A DNA stretch of 64,000 nt from Ectobius pallidus. Its lineage: Eukaryota > Arthropoda > Insecta > Blattodea > Ectobiidae. Made by a program: the position numbers and the translations under genes. The notes beneath the pieces are model-generated. The model was given only the letters and a program-made list of their open reading frames with translations, had not been told where the DNA came from and made no database searches. The stretch covers positions 152,825,269-152,889,268 of the forward strand of contig CAXKWD010000007.1 in the NCBI GenBank assembly GCA_964059195.1. The letters are read 5' to 3'. This document shows, piece by piece, positions 21,488 through 32,340 of this stretch (position 1 is the stretch's first letter; each line of letters opens with the position of its first letter).

Positions 21488-22314
21488 TAGGATGTCCGTA
21501 TAATGTTTATATAAAAACGGGACATTTTAATTTTTGTTTTTGTAAAAAACCCCAGGGGAAAAAAGGGGACAAAAATTTAACTCACAAAATTTAGAGAATA
21601 TTTACAATTTATGCACACAAATTATCCCAATTGACTTATTAAATTTCTTCTGCAGACTGGTGTAAATAATTTATTCCATGCTTATTAATGTAGCATGAAA
21701 CACACTGGCCAATCAGAATCACAAAAAAGCGGGACATTTAAAAATGAAATTAATTTAATTGTAAATCGTTACATAAACTGTATAACTATGTAAAATCTGC
21801 TCTTTGGGAAAGAGTGTCCATATAATCTTTATATAAAAAACGAGACTTTTAATTTCTTTCTAAAAAGAGACCTGGGGCAGTAAGGAAAAAAGGGGACAAA
21901 AATTCAATTAACAAAATTTAGGGATTATTTACAATTTACCTTTGTCCCATAGACACAAATAACCCCAGATGACTTCTTAAATTTCTTCTGCAGACTGATG
22001 TAGATAATTTATTCCTGAAATAGATGCCTCATTGTCACTATACTTTTCACTTTTACGTATTCTCTCAAGAAGTGCGTTTTTTCTTATAATTTATCATAAA
22101 AGTCAGCACATATTACTCCACTAAAGTATGTTTTAACAATGAGCAAGACCTTCACTGTTGTAACATTTATTAATGTAGCGTGAAACACAGTGACCAATCA
22201 CAATCACAAAAAAGTGGGACATTTGAGTGTCCCCAATAAAACTTTCGGGACAGCGGGACATTTTGTCAAAAAACGGTACTGTCCCGGGAAAAACGGGACG
22301 AATCGGACACTCTA
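21488..22314. mobile_element. hAT-like element with TAGGATGTCCG/TAGAGTGTCCG ends
   Basis: The ends TAGGATGTCCG and the complement of CGGACACTCTA are flanked by ATCTACAT (21480-21487) and ATCTATAT (22315-22322), 7 of 8 matching. Within it 'gtccgtataatgtttatata' recurs at 21818 and 'gaaacacactggccaatcag' recurs at 22179, so the interior is partly duplicated. 'cgggaca' words cluster at both ends. Confidence 0.75.
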
Positions 22315-22516
22315 ATCTATATGTATGTATTCATTAAGGTTTATAAGAGATAAAAAAAGAAACTTTCTGTAATGTTTCTAAGCTGTTTCCACAAGGAAAC
22401 CTATAAATTGTAAGCAGAAATATATAAAAAATTGAAGAACAACAAAATTCCTGTGTCGTTTGGACAATTAGGCGTGGAAATACTCATTACAATAGGCCTA
22501 CCTTCGACAAATTATC

Positions 22517-22517
<1 letters not shown>

Positions 22518-22553
<36 letters not shown>
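22518..22553. repeat. (AAT)n microsatellite
   Basis: About twelve near-perfect AAT units, directly left of a Helitron-like arm. Confidence 0.9.
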
Positions 22554-22555
<2 letters not shown>

Positions 22556-22557
<2 letters not shown>

Positions 22558-22745
22558 GTGTTTGTCTTCCTATCTGTCTGTATGTGACTGCGCGCGATGC
22601 CCAGCGAAATCTACTGCATTGCAGAGATGTGAAATTTTTTAAACATAGATGGACTGAAGGATGGCCGAATGCACTTCGAAGCCGGATTTTTAATTTTCGC
22701 TTTCGTTCGCGAGTTATGAAAGTTCGAGTGAATTTGTTTTAATCC
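22556..22745 (+). mobile_element. Helitron-like 5' arm (partial)
   Basis: The words 'gactgcgcgcgatgcccagc', 'ggatggccgaatgcacttc' and 'gctttcgttcgcgagttatg' repeat those of 15691-16170 on the other strand. No 3' hairpin and CTAG are found downstream. Confidence 0.5.
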
Positions 22746-22836
22746 AGAAACAATGAAGGAGAAATGCATTGAATTAGTTTAAAGAGAGAGTAAAATAATA
22801 GATAATATTAATTTGGCTTGCTAAGGAACAATAGTA

Positions 22837-23073
22837 ATTGAAGCGTTTAGTTTTATAAGGTTCTAAGTACCAAAATCATGATAGTGTAGAAAACAAGACA
22901 CAGACCTACAGAAAGATAGACCCAGCGCTATATCTTGGCATTCATTACTACTAACGTGGCTTTCCCTGGACCCTTCTGAAATGCATTGGCCTGGGTACAT
23001 AGATCCATTTAAAATTATCAGCTGAAAAATCATAATTTTGGCACTTAGATACTTATAAAACCTAAACGCTTCG

Positions 23074-23075
<2 letters not shown>
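22837..23075. mobile_element. 239-bp TA-target MITE with 45-bp ends
   Basis: The inverted ends ATTGAAGCGTTTAG and the complement of CTAAACGCTTCGAT extend inward for about 45 bp through 'ataaggttctaagtaccaaa' against its counterpart. TA is on both sides (22835-22836 and 23076-23077). The middle contains 'atctatgtacccaggc'. Tc1/mariner-like by target. Confidence 0.75.

Positions 23076-23115
<40 letters not shown>
23076..23115. repeat. (ATT)n microsatellite
   Basis: Thirteen ATT units adjoining the MITE at its left. Confidence 0.9.
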
Positions 23116-24070
23116 TTTCGCGCATGAGCCTATGTAGGACAACGCAAAGTACTTAGAGTCGTTTCTGTGTTTTCCTTTGACTCCATATTGCTTTCATCCT
23201 TTGGCTGTGAGCTTCCTTCCTCTCGTTTGTCCATGTTGTTCCAGTTTTTTTCTTCGGTCTGTCCTCTTGGTCAACTTCCCATTTATGCACCTTAATTCTA
23301 AAGCTATCCCTTTTCAAAATATCTTCTGGAGTAATTTCTGCCAGTTTTAAGTTATTATTATTATTATGAATAATCTAACTTCTTTGTTATCACAATTATA
23401 CCCAAATTAGCATTTTGTAGGCATCCTTCCATTTTAATCCACTGAACACCATCATCATCATCATCATCACGATCATCATAATTATTTTAAACAATTCTAA
23501 CATTTTCTTAGGTGCATGTTATCATGGTCTCTTTGTGATATGTTCTGACTTATAAAGAAAATTGACTTTTGTTTCGTTCAAAGCTTACAAAATAAATGAG
23601 CAAATGTATTGAAATATTTATTTCTAGACCTCAGAGACCCCCAAACGGTGAAGTTTGAACAATAAATACCATATATATTGTTAGAGCTAACTGTTTTTAT
23701 TATTTTGATGTCGTCCGCCTGTCACAAGTAATGCAACGAGACAAGTTGTGTAAATTATAAAGTAATATTTGTTTAAATATTAACATACTTTATGTTATTT
23801 GATCTTAAATATTACATTATGTCAGAAAAATATCAGCACATTTCAAATATTTTTACCAAAAATTATCTATAGTTCAATAGATTACGAAACTCGTTAACGG
23901 AATTCTACGGGATACGGTTAAAGCATGGTAGAAATAACACAATTGCTAACGGCAATATACGCTATTAAGTGTTGCTCATCATCGGCTAGCCCCTAGGGCC
24001 CAAGTGTAACCCTGTAGTTTTAATAACGTTTTAAAATAAACTGTACAAAATATGTTTCACATGTTAAGAT
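23116..24070. other. Unassigned sequence with short microsatellites
   Basis: Holds a short (ATT)n near 23356 and a (CAT)n run near 23450-23479. 23160-23345 reads like retrotransposon-derived sequence on the minus strand, but no clear motif can be shown. Confidence 0.35.
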
Positions 24071-24505
24071 TTTTTTTGCACTACTTAACTAATTAGTGGC
24101 ACTTACGAATGTTGTTGCCGTGGATCGTAATTGACATTCCCGCACGCAATCTTGTTGCTATGTGCGGTAAGAATTTACTTTCGGCACATCATAATACAAG
24201 CCTTTATGGACAAGGCCCCCCAGGACAAATATTCGGTTCCCATAGCAACAAACACATGCGAATCACTTTCTGAAATAAACATCTATCTTCAAGAATGTAT
24301 ATACATCATATTTTCAGGTAATATCACAATTAATATAATTAAATTGATATAAATAATCATCGTGCAAAAAATAGCATACAATACTCGTGCCGTAAGCGCA
24401 TAACGGATCTCGGAAAATAGAAAAAAACTTGGCGCGAGCTCCTCGTTTTTTCAAACTCTGTTCTCGATCCGTATGCATCGCTTACGGCACTTGTATCGCA
24501 ATATA
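24071..24505 (-). mobile_element. Fam-A repeat, copy 6
   Basis: Reverse-orientation copy with both ends: 'tttttgcactacttaacta' at the left and 'gcacttgtatcgcaatat' at the right. The inverted head with 'ttggcgcgagctcctcg' is intact. A 73-codon frame crosses it but is not conserved among copies. Confidence 0.85.
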
Positions 24506-24540
24506 TTATTATTATTGCGGTTTTTACATTATACAACCTC

Positions 24541-25027
24541 CAGGTTAGATAATGCTTTCATGAACCACAGATTATTGTCTCTGTTGGACATTACATGAGA
24601 ATATTATAGGAGAAAAATTCCTCTGACGCTGGGACTTGAACCCAGGACCTTTGGTCATCCGTGCCACTGATCTGCCAACTGAGCTAAGCCGGAGTTCAAT
24701 TCACAGCGCCAGATGGAACCTCTCTCTGATTGCCCTCAATGGTCTACCTCACTGATAGACAAGTTACGTCATATGCAGTACTGTGAGGCACACTAATTAG
24801 TGATTACAGTATTTTTCAAATGAGAAGCCATTTCCTTCACCGCCAATCACGTGTACGAGCTAAAGAAGCGCCGCTAGCAGGAAGAGTCTTCCCTCCGTCT
24901 CGTCATCTCTAATTGGACCGCGTATCTAAGCAGGAGAATGAACAAACGGCTTGTCATCTGCAAAACACTGTAGGTCCTGAGTTCAAGTCCCAATATCAGA
25001 GGAATTTTCGTCCTATAATATTCTCAT
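24541..25027. mobile_element. tRNA-headed SINE (type S4) and an inverted partner
   Basis: 24541-24730 is a minus-strand SINE with A-box complement 'caactgagctaag' and B-box complement 'ggacttgaacccaggacc'. 24970-25027 repeats the B-box side in the opposite direction ('gagttcaagtcccaatatca'). The two edges form an inverted pair of about 55 bp: 'atgagaatattataggag' starting at 24595 against its complement ending at 25027. The unit could be two SINEs facing each other or a secondary mobile unit with SINE-derived ends. No TSD is evident. Confidence 0.65.
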
Positions 25028-25419
25028 AAACGGATTGTTTTCTATTGAGCTAATAGCATGGACAGTCCGAACTTTGATTTCAACAGTGTCTGCTTTCATA
25101 AAGTGCGTTGTAATCAGGTCACAATGAGAATTTGCTGAATTGCTCCGGTCGGGCATCGACCTCAGAGTGAATGGGCAAGGTATTCGGAGTTGAGTCAGGT
25201 CATGCCTCTCTTTCCCCTTGCAGCCATAAAGAGAAGAAATTCGACGCCCGAGCGAACCCATAACTTATGTCAGCGTACAACAAGCTGCTGTCGTTAACGC
25301 CCCGGAACAAGGGTCATTTTATTCTCCAGGTTCACATCGGAGACGCTGCAGACTATATTTTTACGTTTTGAACTCTTGACTCAATATTCGGAAATTTAAT
25401 ATTACGACGGTCAAGAATA
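25028..25419. other. Unassigned sequence
   Basis: An 82-codon minus frame (25013-25261) lacks known motifs. Base composition is more GC-rich than neighbours, but nothing is recognised. Confidence 0.35.
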
Positions 25420-25427
25420 GACACCTC

Positions 25428-26097
25428 CATGGGCGTACGGTAAGGGGAGGTTCAGGGGGTTGAAACCCCTCCCGAAATATCTGCAATGTTTTGAAGATTA
25501 TAAATCATGGAACGAAGTTAAAAAAACTGTGATTCGGTTGTTGCATATTTTACAATTTCGTACATATCAAAGCATTATGTAAGATTTATCGTAATTTATT
25601 TAAGATTCAAATTTCAAAACCACGTGGTGTTGATAGTTTTTCAGCTTAATAACAGTGATGTATTACTAGTAAACAAAAATCCCTTTGGAATCTTTCAAAT
25701 GACAACTTGAATACTCCCGACGAAATCCATCAACCTGTTTGTAAACCGAGATCATCACAAAATTATCATGAAGTAATCGGCATTAATCGGGATTTTCTAC
25801 CGGTGGATTTACAGATGACTTTAAAAACGTGCCCTATGCACCATACAGTATTATGATAATTTTTCAAAAGAAAGTTTTAATTTATAGACTCTAGCTTAAA
25901 CGAGAAATGGATAGAAATCTCAAGAAAAACAGTTTCAAAGACTGAGCTGCATATTAATTTATTACAGTGTATTAATTATTAAAGTACAACTGTTTACTAA
26001 TTAAAAAAAGTAATAATTCACAATGTGTGCAACGACATGGAGCCGAGACGACTTTACATTGAACCCCTCCCGAACAAAATTTCACCGTACGCCCATG
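25428..26097. mobile_element. 8-bp-TSD element with CATGGGCGTACGGT ends
   Basis: The TIRs are CATGGGCGTACGGTAA and the complement of 'ttcaccgtacgcccatg', with an exact 8-bp TSD GACACCTC (25420-25427 and 26098-26105). Both ends carry 'gaacccctcccga' or its complement just inside. An 8-bp TSD suggests hAT-type, though the TIR differs from the main set. Confidence 0.85.
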
Positions 26098-26190
26098 GAC
26101 ACCTCCTATGTCAAGTTTTCTCACCGGTACTTATTAGGCCTAGTTCAAAACCTAGGAATATCACTTTTCTCTTTACGCCTAGAAAATTGT

Positions 26191-26350
26191 CCTAACTAAC
26201 TTATTCAATGGCAATAGACAATTCCTCAGCAAGCTAAAGGAATATTATCTATTTTATGGAATCCGAAGATTCATTGCCGCGGTTACCTGAACCCATTCAA
26301 CCCGATTCTGTGCTAACTCCAATCATCCCTCGCAAATCCTACTTCCTTCA
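26191..26350 (-). mobile_element. Retrotransposon family R, 3' end fragment
   Basis: On the minus strand this covers the C-terminal 'AMNLRxP' coding words (as 'attcattgccgc' complement) and the 3' end 'attgtctattgccattgaat' shared with copies at 28460, 40910 and 44002. Confidence 0.75.
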
Positions 26351-27410
26351 TTTATACTACTCGGACACCCGTAGCGAAAAATAAATTGTGTCTGAACTAG
26401 CTTCCATCAAATCCCATCTGCCCATCAAATTGCCCCTAGCAAATATGTGCCATTTAAAAAGAAACAAAATAGATTTATTGCTACAAGACAAACTGCTATG
26501 GTGTTTACAATAAACCTGAATTAAAATTAACTATGAACACTTGGCGGAGATTCTCAAATAAAAACGATTGTTCTCTGAAAGTAACGATTTGTAAATAGAA
26601 AAGCTCTTCTCTACCTCCACTGAATCTAAAAATGCCGAAAATTGCAAAAAATTACCTGTCTCTTGTAAATGACAAAAATTGCAAAACAAAGCAAAAAATA
26701 CAAACACAATTTGCCCTTATTTAATAAATTATTTCATGATGCACATTTATATATATTCGAGCTATCTTTTAACCTTCATATAAAAAAGATGGAAAATCAT
26801 CAAATGCCTTGCCCTTCTGACTAGTAATGAAGAGTAAAAGTGGCCAAACATTTTAACCACAACTTTGCATTTCCCACAGCCAGACGTCAGTTTGGCAAAG
26901 TGGGAAGGAAAATTTTCTGCAGCCGGAGTTTATTTTGCTTCGTTACTGTGTCTTTAAACAGAAAAATAGCTATTTCTAATTAAATATAACTAAACCATCT
27001 TCTATGACAATGTACATTCCAAACATATTACATTTCATTGTAGTTTTAATGGGAAAAAATAATCTGCGCCACTTCTACCTTTTCCCCCATCCTACACGAT
27101 GTAAACTGCGCCACCGACATTTAAATGGCGTCGCCGTCATACTAACGCACTAACAATTTCCTTTCCACTTCTCCAGACTTAGGACTATGGCTATGAAATT
27201 GCATAGATGTGGTTAAAAATGTTAGGCTTAGTAGCTTTGTCATTTAAAAAAAATGTTACATGAGCACTTTGTCTCATATAACGTCTTCTTAATAAAATCA
27301 AAACGGGATATTTCATTGTTTATATAGGCCTATTGTTCTCTCCACTTGAGTAGACGAGAATACTTCTCATCTATTTTAGCTGTTTTTCTTACAGGTATCC
27401 CTTATTTTAT
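26351..27410. other. Unassigned AT-rich sequence
   Basis: About 1 kb without recognised features. The stretch 26630-26710 is rich in 'aaaattgcaaaa' words. Confidence 0.4.
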
Positions 27411-27486
27411 TTATTTATTTATTTATTTAACCTGGCGGAGTTAAGGCCATAAGGCCTTCTCTACCACTCAGCCAGGGCAAAAACAT
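27411..27486 (-). mobile_element. Retrotransposon 3' tail with (TAAA)n end
   Basis: (TTTA)n at 27411-27430 followed by 'acctggcggagttaaggcca' and 'aaggccttctctaccactca' is, on the minus strand, the 3' end of a TAAA-tailed retroposon. A divergent copy in the other orientation is at 38540-38619. Confidence 0.6.
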
Positions 27487-28459
27487 GAAATACATAATGA
27501 TAATAATAATAATAATGATTAATAATAAATAAAAAAAGAACTGATATACATGAATACAAGAAACGAACATTAAATACAAAGAAAAAATTAGAACATAAGT
27601 ACTTGAATAATATAAATATGTAATACAAATGACTAAAAGTAAAGAAATAAAAAAAATGATGAAAGTCTAAACAAATACATTCTTAATTATTACAAAATAT
27701 AATGAAAACTTAAAATATATTACTAATTAGCATCAATTCCTAAATGTTATTGTATACTAAATTTATTAAATGGCGCTTGAACTGTGAAGTCGTTTGGCAG
27801 CTCCTCAATATTTATCAGTTTTATGTAGGTACTTGTTTGGAATTGGAGAAGTGCATCTAACACAAAGAAGAATATCTCATGAGATATAAATTAATTTTTA
27901 TTCTATTTCAAATTAGGTGTCAACCGTGGCGCAGATTACATACACCCGTTTTAAATGGAGTATCTCCTGGAATGTTCATTGTATTATGTTTTATGACCAA
28001 AATGTTATGGCACCATTTGCAAAAAAGAAACGAGACGGGGATCTGGACAGAAAAGAAAAGAGTTCGCAGTCGCAATTTCCCCGTGAGAGAGAAATATCCC
28101 GCGAATGACAGGCCTGTCACAACAGGGAGATTAGTCAACAAACAGCATCTCGCATTTCCGGATGTGAAATATTTGTGTTTAGCTACAGTCATGTAAAATA
28201 AACAATCTCTTCGCAGCCAACATCAACATGGCAGCCAATTCTCTTTCTGAGTTATTGCCACTATCTAGAAACAACCTCTTTTACTCCCCCCTACGTCCGA
28301 GTATTTCCTTGTACTAACATGAACCGAATCGAATCTTGCTCGCGTAAAATGCTCCTTGATTATTTTCGAGTTATGTTTTTTTTCTCTCTCTCGAATTTTC
28401 CCCTCTGCCAAGGTCGGACTGGGATAAAAATTCAGCCGGCAATTATTTTAATAAATCAA
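27487..28459. other. Unassigned AT-rich sequence
   Basis: Contains A-rich sequence to 27740 and three overlapping frames on both strands at 27879-28196 with no recognised motif. The overlap of frames on both strands argues against a real gene. Confidence 0.35.
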
Positions 28460-28492
28460 CCTTAATTACTTACTCAATGGCAATAGACAATT

Positions 28493-28749
28493 CCGGGGTG
28501 CGCGGGCAAAGAGAGTTAAGTCCACTTTCTTGTTACTGAGAATTAGAGTGACTTAACACACTATACCAGCTCAACATAGCTTTGGAGATGGATAAACCTA
28601 TGAGGCACATATCTATAACTACCGTACAATTTTGAATATGACTTGCTGGACTTAACACAAATGTAGAGAACATTTTTATCTACAACTCTATGGACATATC
28701 TCAATTTTTTAGGATGGTGGACTTAACTCTCTTTGCCCACGCACCCCGG
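28493..28749. mobile_element. 257-bp MITE with 32-bp ends inside family R
   Basis: The ends CCGGGGTGCGCGGGCAAAGA and the complement of 'tctttgcccacgcaccccgg' extend inward to 32 bp with one mismatch. Flanks are AATT on both sides (28489-28492, 28750-28753). Other family R copies have the uninterrupted 'caattcct' at this place. The superfamily is uncertain; a 4-bp duplication is not diagnostic. Confidence 0.8.
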
Positions 28750-29030
28750 AATTCCTCTGCAAGCTAAAGGAATATTATCAATATTATGGAACCCGAAGGT
28801 TCAATGCTGCGCTTACCTGAGCCCGAAATTCAGCCCTATTCTGTGCTAACTCCAATCATCCCTCGCAAATCCGTCTTCCCTTAAATCTATCCTAACATTG
28901 TCCATCCACCTACGTCTAGGTCTTCCAAGTGATCTCTTTCCTTCGGGTCTCCCCATCAATGTTTTTGAGACATGTCTTTCCTCCCCCATGCGCGCAACAT
29001 GATCAGCCCATTTCATACCCCATGATTTAA

Positions 29031-29703
29031 AAATCCCTTTAGGCAGGCCTACAGGCGGAGGTAGATTTCGAAGTGCTTTTGGTTTAATTTATTGTCGCTG
29101 CATAGCACTCTTCTTCTTTAGCCTTGGCATGGCAAACCTGCAGTAAAGAGGAAGAGCCTACAATCAATTGTTTTGACAACAATAATAGGATATAATATTC
29201 TGCTAGGCCGTGCGCAAGATCAGCAATGAATAAAATTAGCAAAGCCGCTAAACAAGACAAAATTATGATATTATAATAATTCTTTTAAGTGTTATTATTT
29301 TTAAACATTAAAATCTCGCGTCATATGAGAGCTATCAAGAAACTATTTATTGATTTGTAGAGTACTCATCAAGAGCTTTTCAACGATACCCCACAAGACG
29401 TGGTTTCAAAAGTTTCGAATTTTCATCCCCCACCCCCACCCCCACCCCCACCCTCACTCGAACCCCCGAATCGTTGGTGTCACTGTGAACTCCATAGGGA
29501 GTACTCTAATTTATTCAAACAAAGTTTCCCTCTATACTTCATAGGGGCCGAGATATACATTTTTAAAAATTTCAACCCCCTCCCCCGACCACCCCCTTGG
29601 GCCAATTTTGCTCATTAACGAACTTGTCCGAACTATTTGGCCTAGAAATAACATATTAAAATTTGGTTCAAATATCTTCAAAATTACGGCCGCTATCGTG
29701 TAA

Positions 29704-29768
<65 letters not shown>

Positions 29769-29902
29769 TCACAAAATTTTTTTTTGAACGGGCGGTGGTT
29801 TCGTACTTAGGGGAGCATGAAACGTAAAGATATGAAAGAATTTTTCGAAAATCATAAAGTGGTATCCATTGCAATAGGTAGATTTTTCTTCGAAAATCTA
29901 CC
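29031..29902. other. 872-bp insertion in family R with C-rich and (TA)n repeats
   Basis: The family R sequence stops at 'gatttaa' (29030) and resumes with 'taattaccc' (29903), sharing TAA at the join. Inside are a (CCCCCA)n run (29427-29452), a (TA)n run (29706-29764) and a short inverted word 'ggtagattttt' / 'aaaatctacc' at the right edge (29877-29902). No matching TIR was found, so the inserted element is unidentified. Proline-rich frames here come from the C-rich repeat. Confidence 0.55.
29706..29764. repeat. (TA)n microsatellite
   Basis: About 29 TA units without interruption. Confidence 0.95.
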
Positions 29903-30138
29903 TAATTACCCTTACCATATCTGGTGAAGAGTACAGGTCATGAAACTCGTCGTTATGCAGTTTTCTCCAGTCCCCATTTTCATCTCTCTTAGGTCCAAAT
30001 ATTTTCCTACGCCCCCTGTTTTCGAACACTCTCAGATTATTTCTTCCCGAAGAGTAATCGACCATGTCTCACATCCAAGTAATACAACCGGCAGGATAAT
30101 ATTCTTGTAAATTTCTAATAATTGAACCTACGAAAAAA

Positions 30139-30162
30139 TTAATAATAATAATAATAATAATA
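30139..30162. repeat. (AAT)n microsatellite
   Basis: Eight AAT units. Confidence 0.9.
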
Positions 30163-30175
30163 ATATGCGCCAAAA

Positions 30176-32330
30176 CCAATGCTCTATAATTTAAGTAATT
30201 TTAATACTTTACGTTCTCTTGTTAGCTGCTTACATTATAAATTACAAAAAATAGTGGAGGTTGTATACATTAAATTACAAAACTTTTTTTAAACAGCAAA
30301 GTCAATGCAAAAAAATTTAGTAAATTGAATACTACTGAAGTGAAACGTCGCTTTAATATTATACAATCTGTTCCGAAAACATTGTTCTATGTAGCCTACT
30401 ATCAAGCATGTACCGTTGGTTCTCAAAACAATCACTTAGTCAAATATGCTGTAAATGTTTAAATTAACAGAGATGAGCAAAACACATAATCTATCGGAAA
30501 TATGCGCTAAAAATATAAATGCATAAATATTTTAATGCGCAAAAAATTTGACATATTTATAAAATATGCATAAATATTTTAATATCAAATAAATATGATT
30601 CATTGTCGTAAAACTAACAAAATATCCAACAATGTGCACAATTAAACCATCAACTTTCTTTTATTTATGTCTTGTACACATTTGAACACTAGCATATAAA
30701 AGTGTGCATGATTAAAAACGTGATTTTTCATAAACTTCCGCGCTTTATTAAAGACATTTGAAGTCTGATTTAAATTATATGGTGCCCTTAATCGACCAGC
30801 TAGAAATGCATATATAAATTATTTATTAAAAAGGCATTTTGTATTGGATAAAAAATTAATACATATTTATTTCATGTATAATTTATGAATTTTGAAATAA
30901 TTTGTATTTTGTAATTGTAATAAAATTTGTAATATATATATAATATAAAAATATATATAACATAATATAAATTATATGAAAAAATCTGTAAAATACATAG
31001 GTACCAAAACCAGAAATGCAGATAAATGCATTATCACTTTATTTATATAAACTATGTCAAGAAGGACATGTTACTAGTTCAATAACTCCTATGTCAGAAA
31101 TATGAAAATAAAATACGTAGTAACTTTATAAAGATTTTATATAACAAGAATGCGATGTCTATAAAACAAAGGAGAATCGGTTTCCATAACAGAAGAGAGC
31201 GGGTTCATTCCACTGGTCTACTTTCCAGGACGATAACCTGATCACGTTACTCAACATTGCCATGGTGACCGTGTCAACAAACTATATTATAACTTTAAAA
31301 AATCATAATAATATGAAAATTAATCATGCATAACAATAGTTACTATGTTTGCGGAACACAGGCTGAAAAACATTAACCAGTGCCTAGGAAGGTTACACTG
31401 TGACACGTGGAAAATACCTAGTCGTTAAATAAAGAATTCCTATTTGCTAGGAAATAATTTAGAGGACACTGACTTTTTCTATAGAAAATATTAAGCAACA
31501 CTAATAAATATCTAGAATTCTTTCTTATTACACAATAGACCTAATATGATTAGGTATGGGTTCTTATTTAATACTGACAGCATTCGGCTTGTAAGGTATG
31601 CAATATTACACTCTCGGATATTAATCCTTCATAACTACGGCCGGAAGTTAATGCTATATCAGTAGACGAAATATGCATGCAAATAGGCCTATGCTCTAAA
31701 ATTTGTAAAATATTCTCCTTAACTAGTGAAGTATGCTGAATCATTTAAATAATTTTAATACTTAAGTATTAAGGAATTGCATAAATTACGTTTTTAAAAT
31801 ATAAGATCAATGCAACAAATTTTAGTAAACTGAAAACCAGATAAGTGAAACGTAGCAATAATATTATGCAATCAGTTCCGAAAACATTAGGCTATGTACC
31901 GTCAATTTGTACGTACAGTCGGTTCTCAAAACATTCACTTGGCCAGATATGATGAAAATGTTTGGATTAACAGAGATATACACAATATTTAAAACCTTAT
32001 GCCGTTAAAAGTGACATATTTTAAAACATGCACAAATATTTTAACATCAAGCAAATATGATTCATTATCGCAAATCTAAAAATATATGCAATAATATGCT
32101 AAATGAAACCATCAATTTTCTCTTATTTCATTCATGTCTTACACACATTATTACATTTGTGCATTACAAACATGCACAAATATTTTAACATCAAGCAAAT
32201 ATGATTCATTATCGCAAATCTAAAAATATATACAACAATATGCTAAATGAAACCATCAATTTTCTCTTATTTCATTCATGTCTTACACACATTACATTAT
32301 TAAAATATTATTCTTCATAAAGTTCCGGGC
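30176..32330. repeat. Direct duplication of an AT-rich segment, one copy with a 144-bp tandem repeat
   Basis: Segment 30180-30760 recurs at about 31690-32340: shared words include 'agttccgaaaacatt', 'ggttctcaaaac', 'aaatatgattcatt' and 'ttcataaa' with 'ttccg'. In the right copy a 144-bp unit beginning 'acatgcacaaatattttaac' is present twice (32026 and 32170). The words 'gcataaatatttt' recall the subterminal repeats of the hAT-type elements at 33520 and 62797. The ends are not defined, and no coding sequence is seen between the copies. Confidence 0.65.
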
Positions 32331-32340
32331 ACTATTCATA

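Larger units (their letters stand above)
28460..30125 (-). mobile_element. Retrotransposon family R copy split by two insertions
   Basis: On the minus strand, 30125-29903 reads 'ILPVVLLGCETWSITLREE', then 'LRVFENRGRRKIFGPKRDEN' and 'WRKLHNDEFHDLYSSPDMVR'. 29030-28750 continues with the complement of the 'MKWA(D)HV' region, 'GRPEG' and 'GRPRRRW'-type coding, followed by 28492-28460 as the 3' end. The order equals the plus-strand copy at 44002-44415, so this is one ORF2 C-terminus of an endonuclease-type non-LTR retrotransposon cut at 29031-29902 and at 28493-28749. Frames are broken by stops. Confidence 0.8.

Noticed and set aside
24613..24700. Possible functional tRNA gene on the minus strand
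   Set aside because: A- and B-box words are present but the sequence recurs at 11017 with a shared non-tRNA body and cannot be folded by eye into a complete acceptor stem. The heads at 980, 11780, 42060, 56320 and 60350 were rejected likewise.
27879..28196. 105-codon plus frame and 90-codon minus frame
   Set aside because: They occupy the same DNA on opposite strands and neither has a recognised motif. I leave the region unassigned.
29400..29618. Proline-rich and HP-repeat frames
   Set aside because: They are translations of the (CCCCCA)n repeat in two frames; no domain lies beyond it.
32026..32313. Possible CRISPR or satellite array from tandem units
   Set aside because: There are only two 144-bp units without spacers, in a eukaryotic repeat context.
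30176..32340. LTR retrotransposon from the pair of direct repeats
   Set aside because: No TG...CA termini, primer-binding site, polypurine tract or gag-pol coding was seen between the copies.
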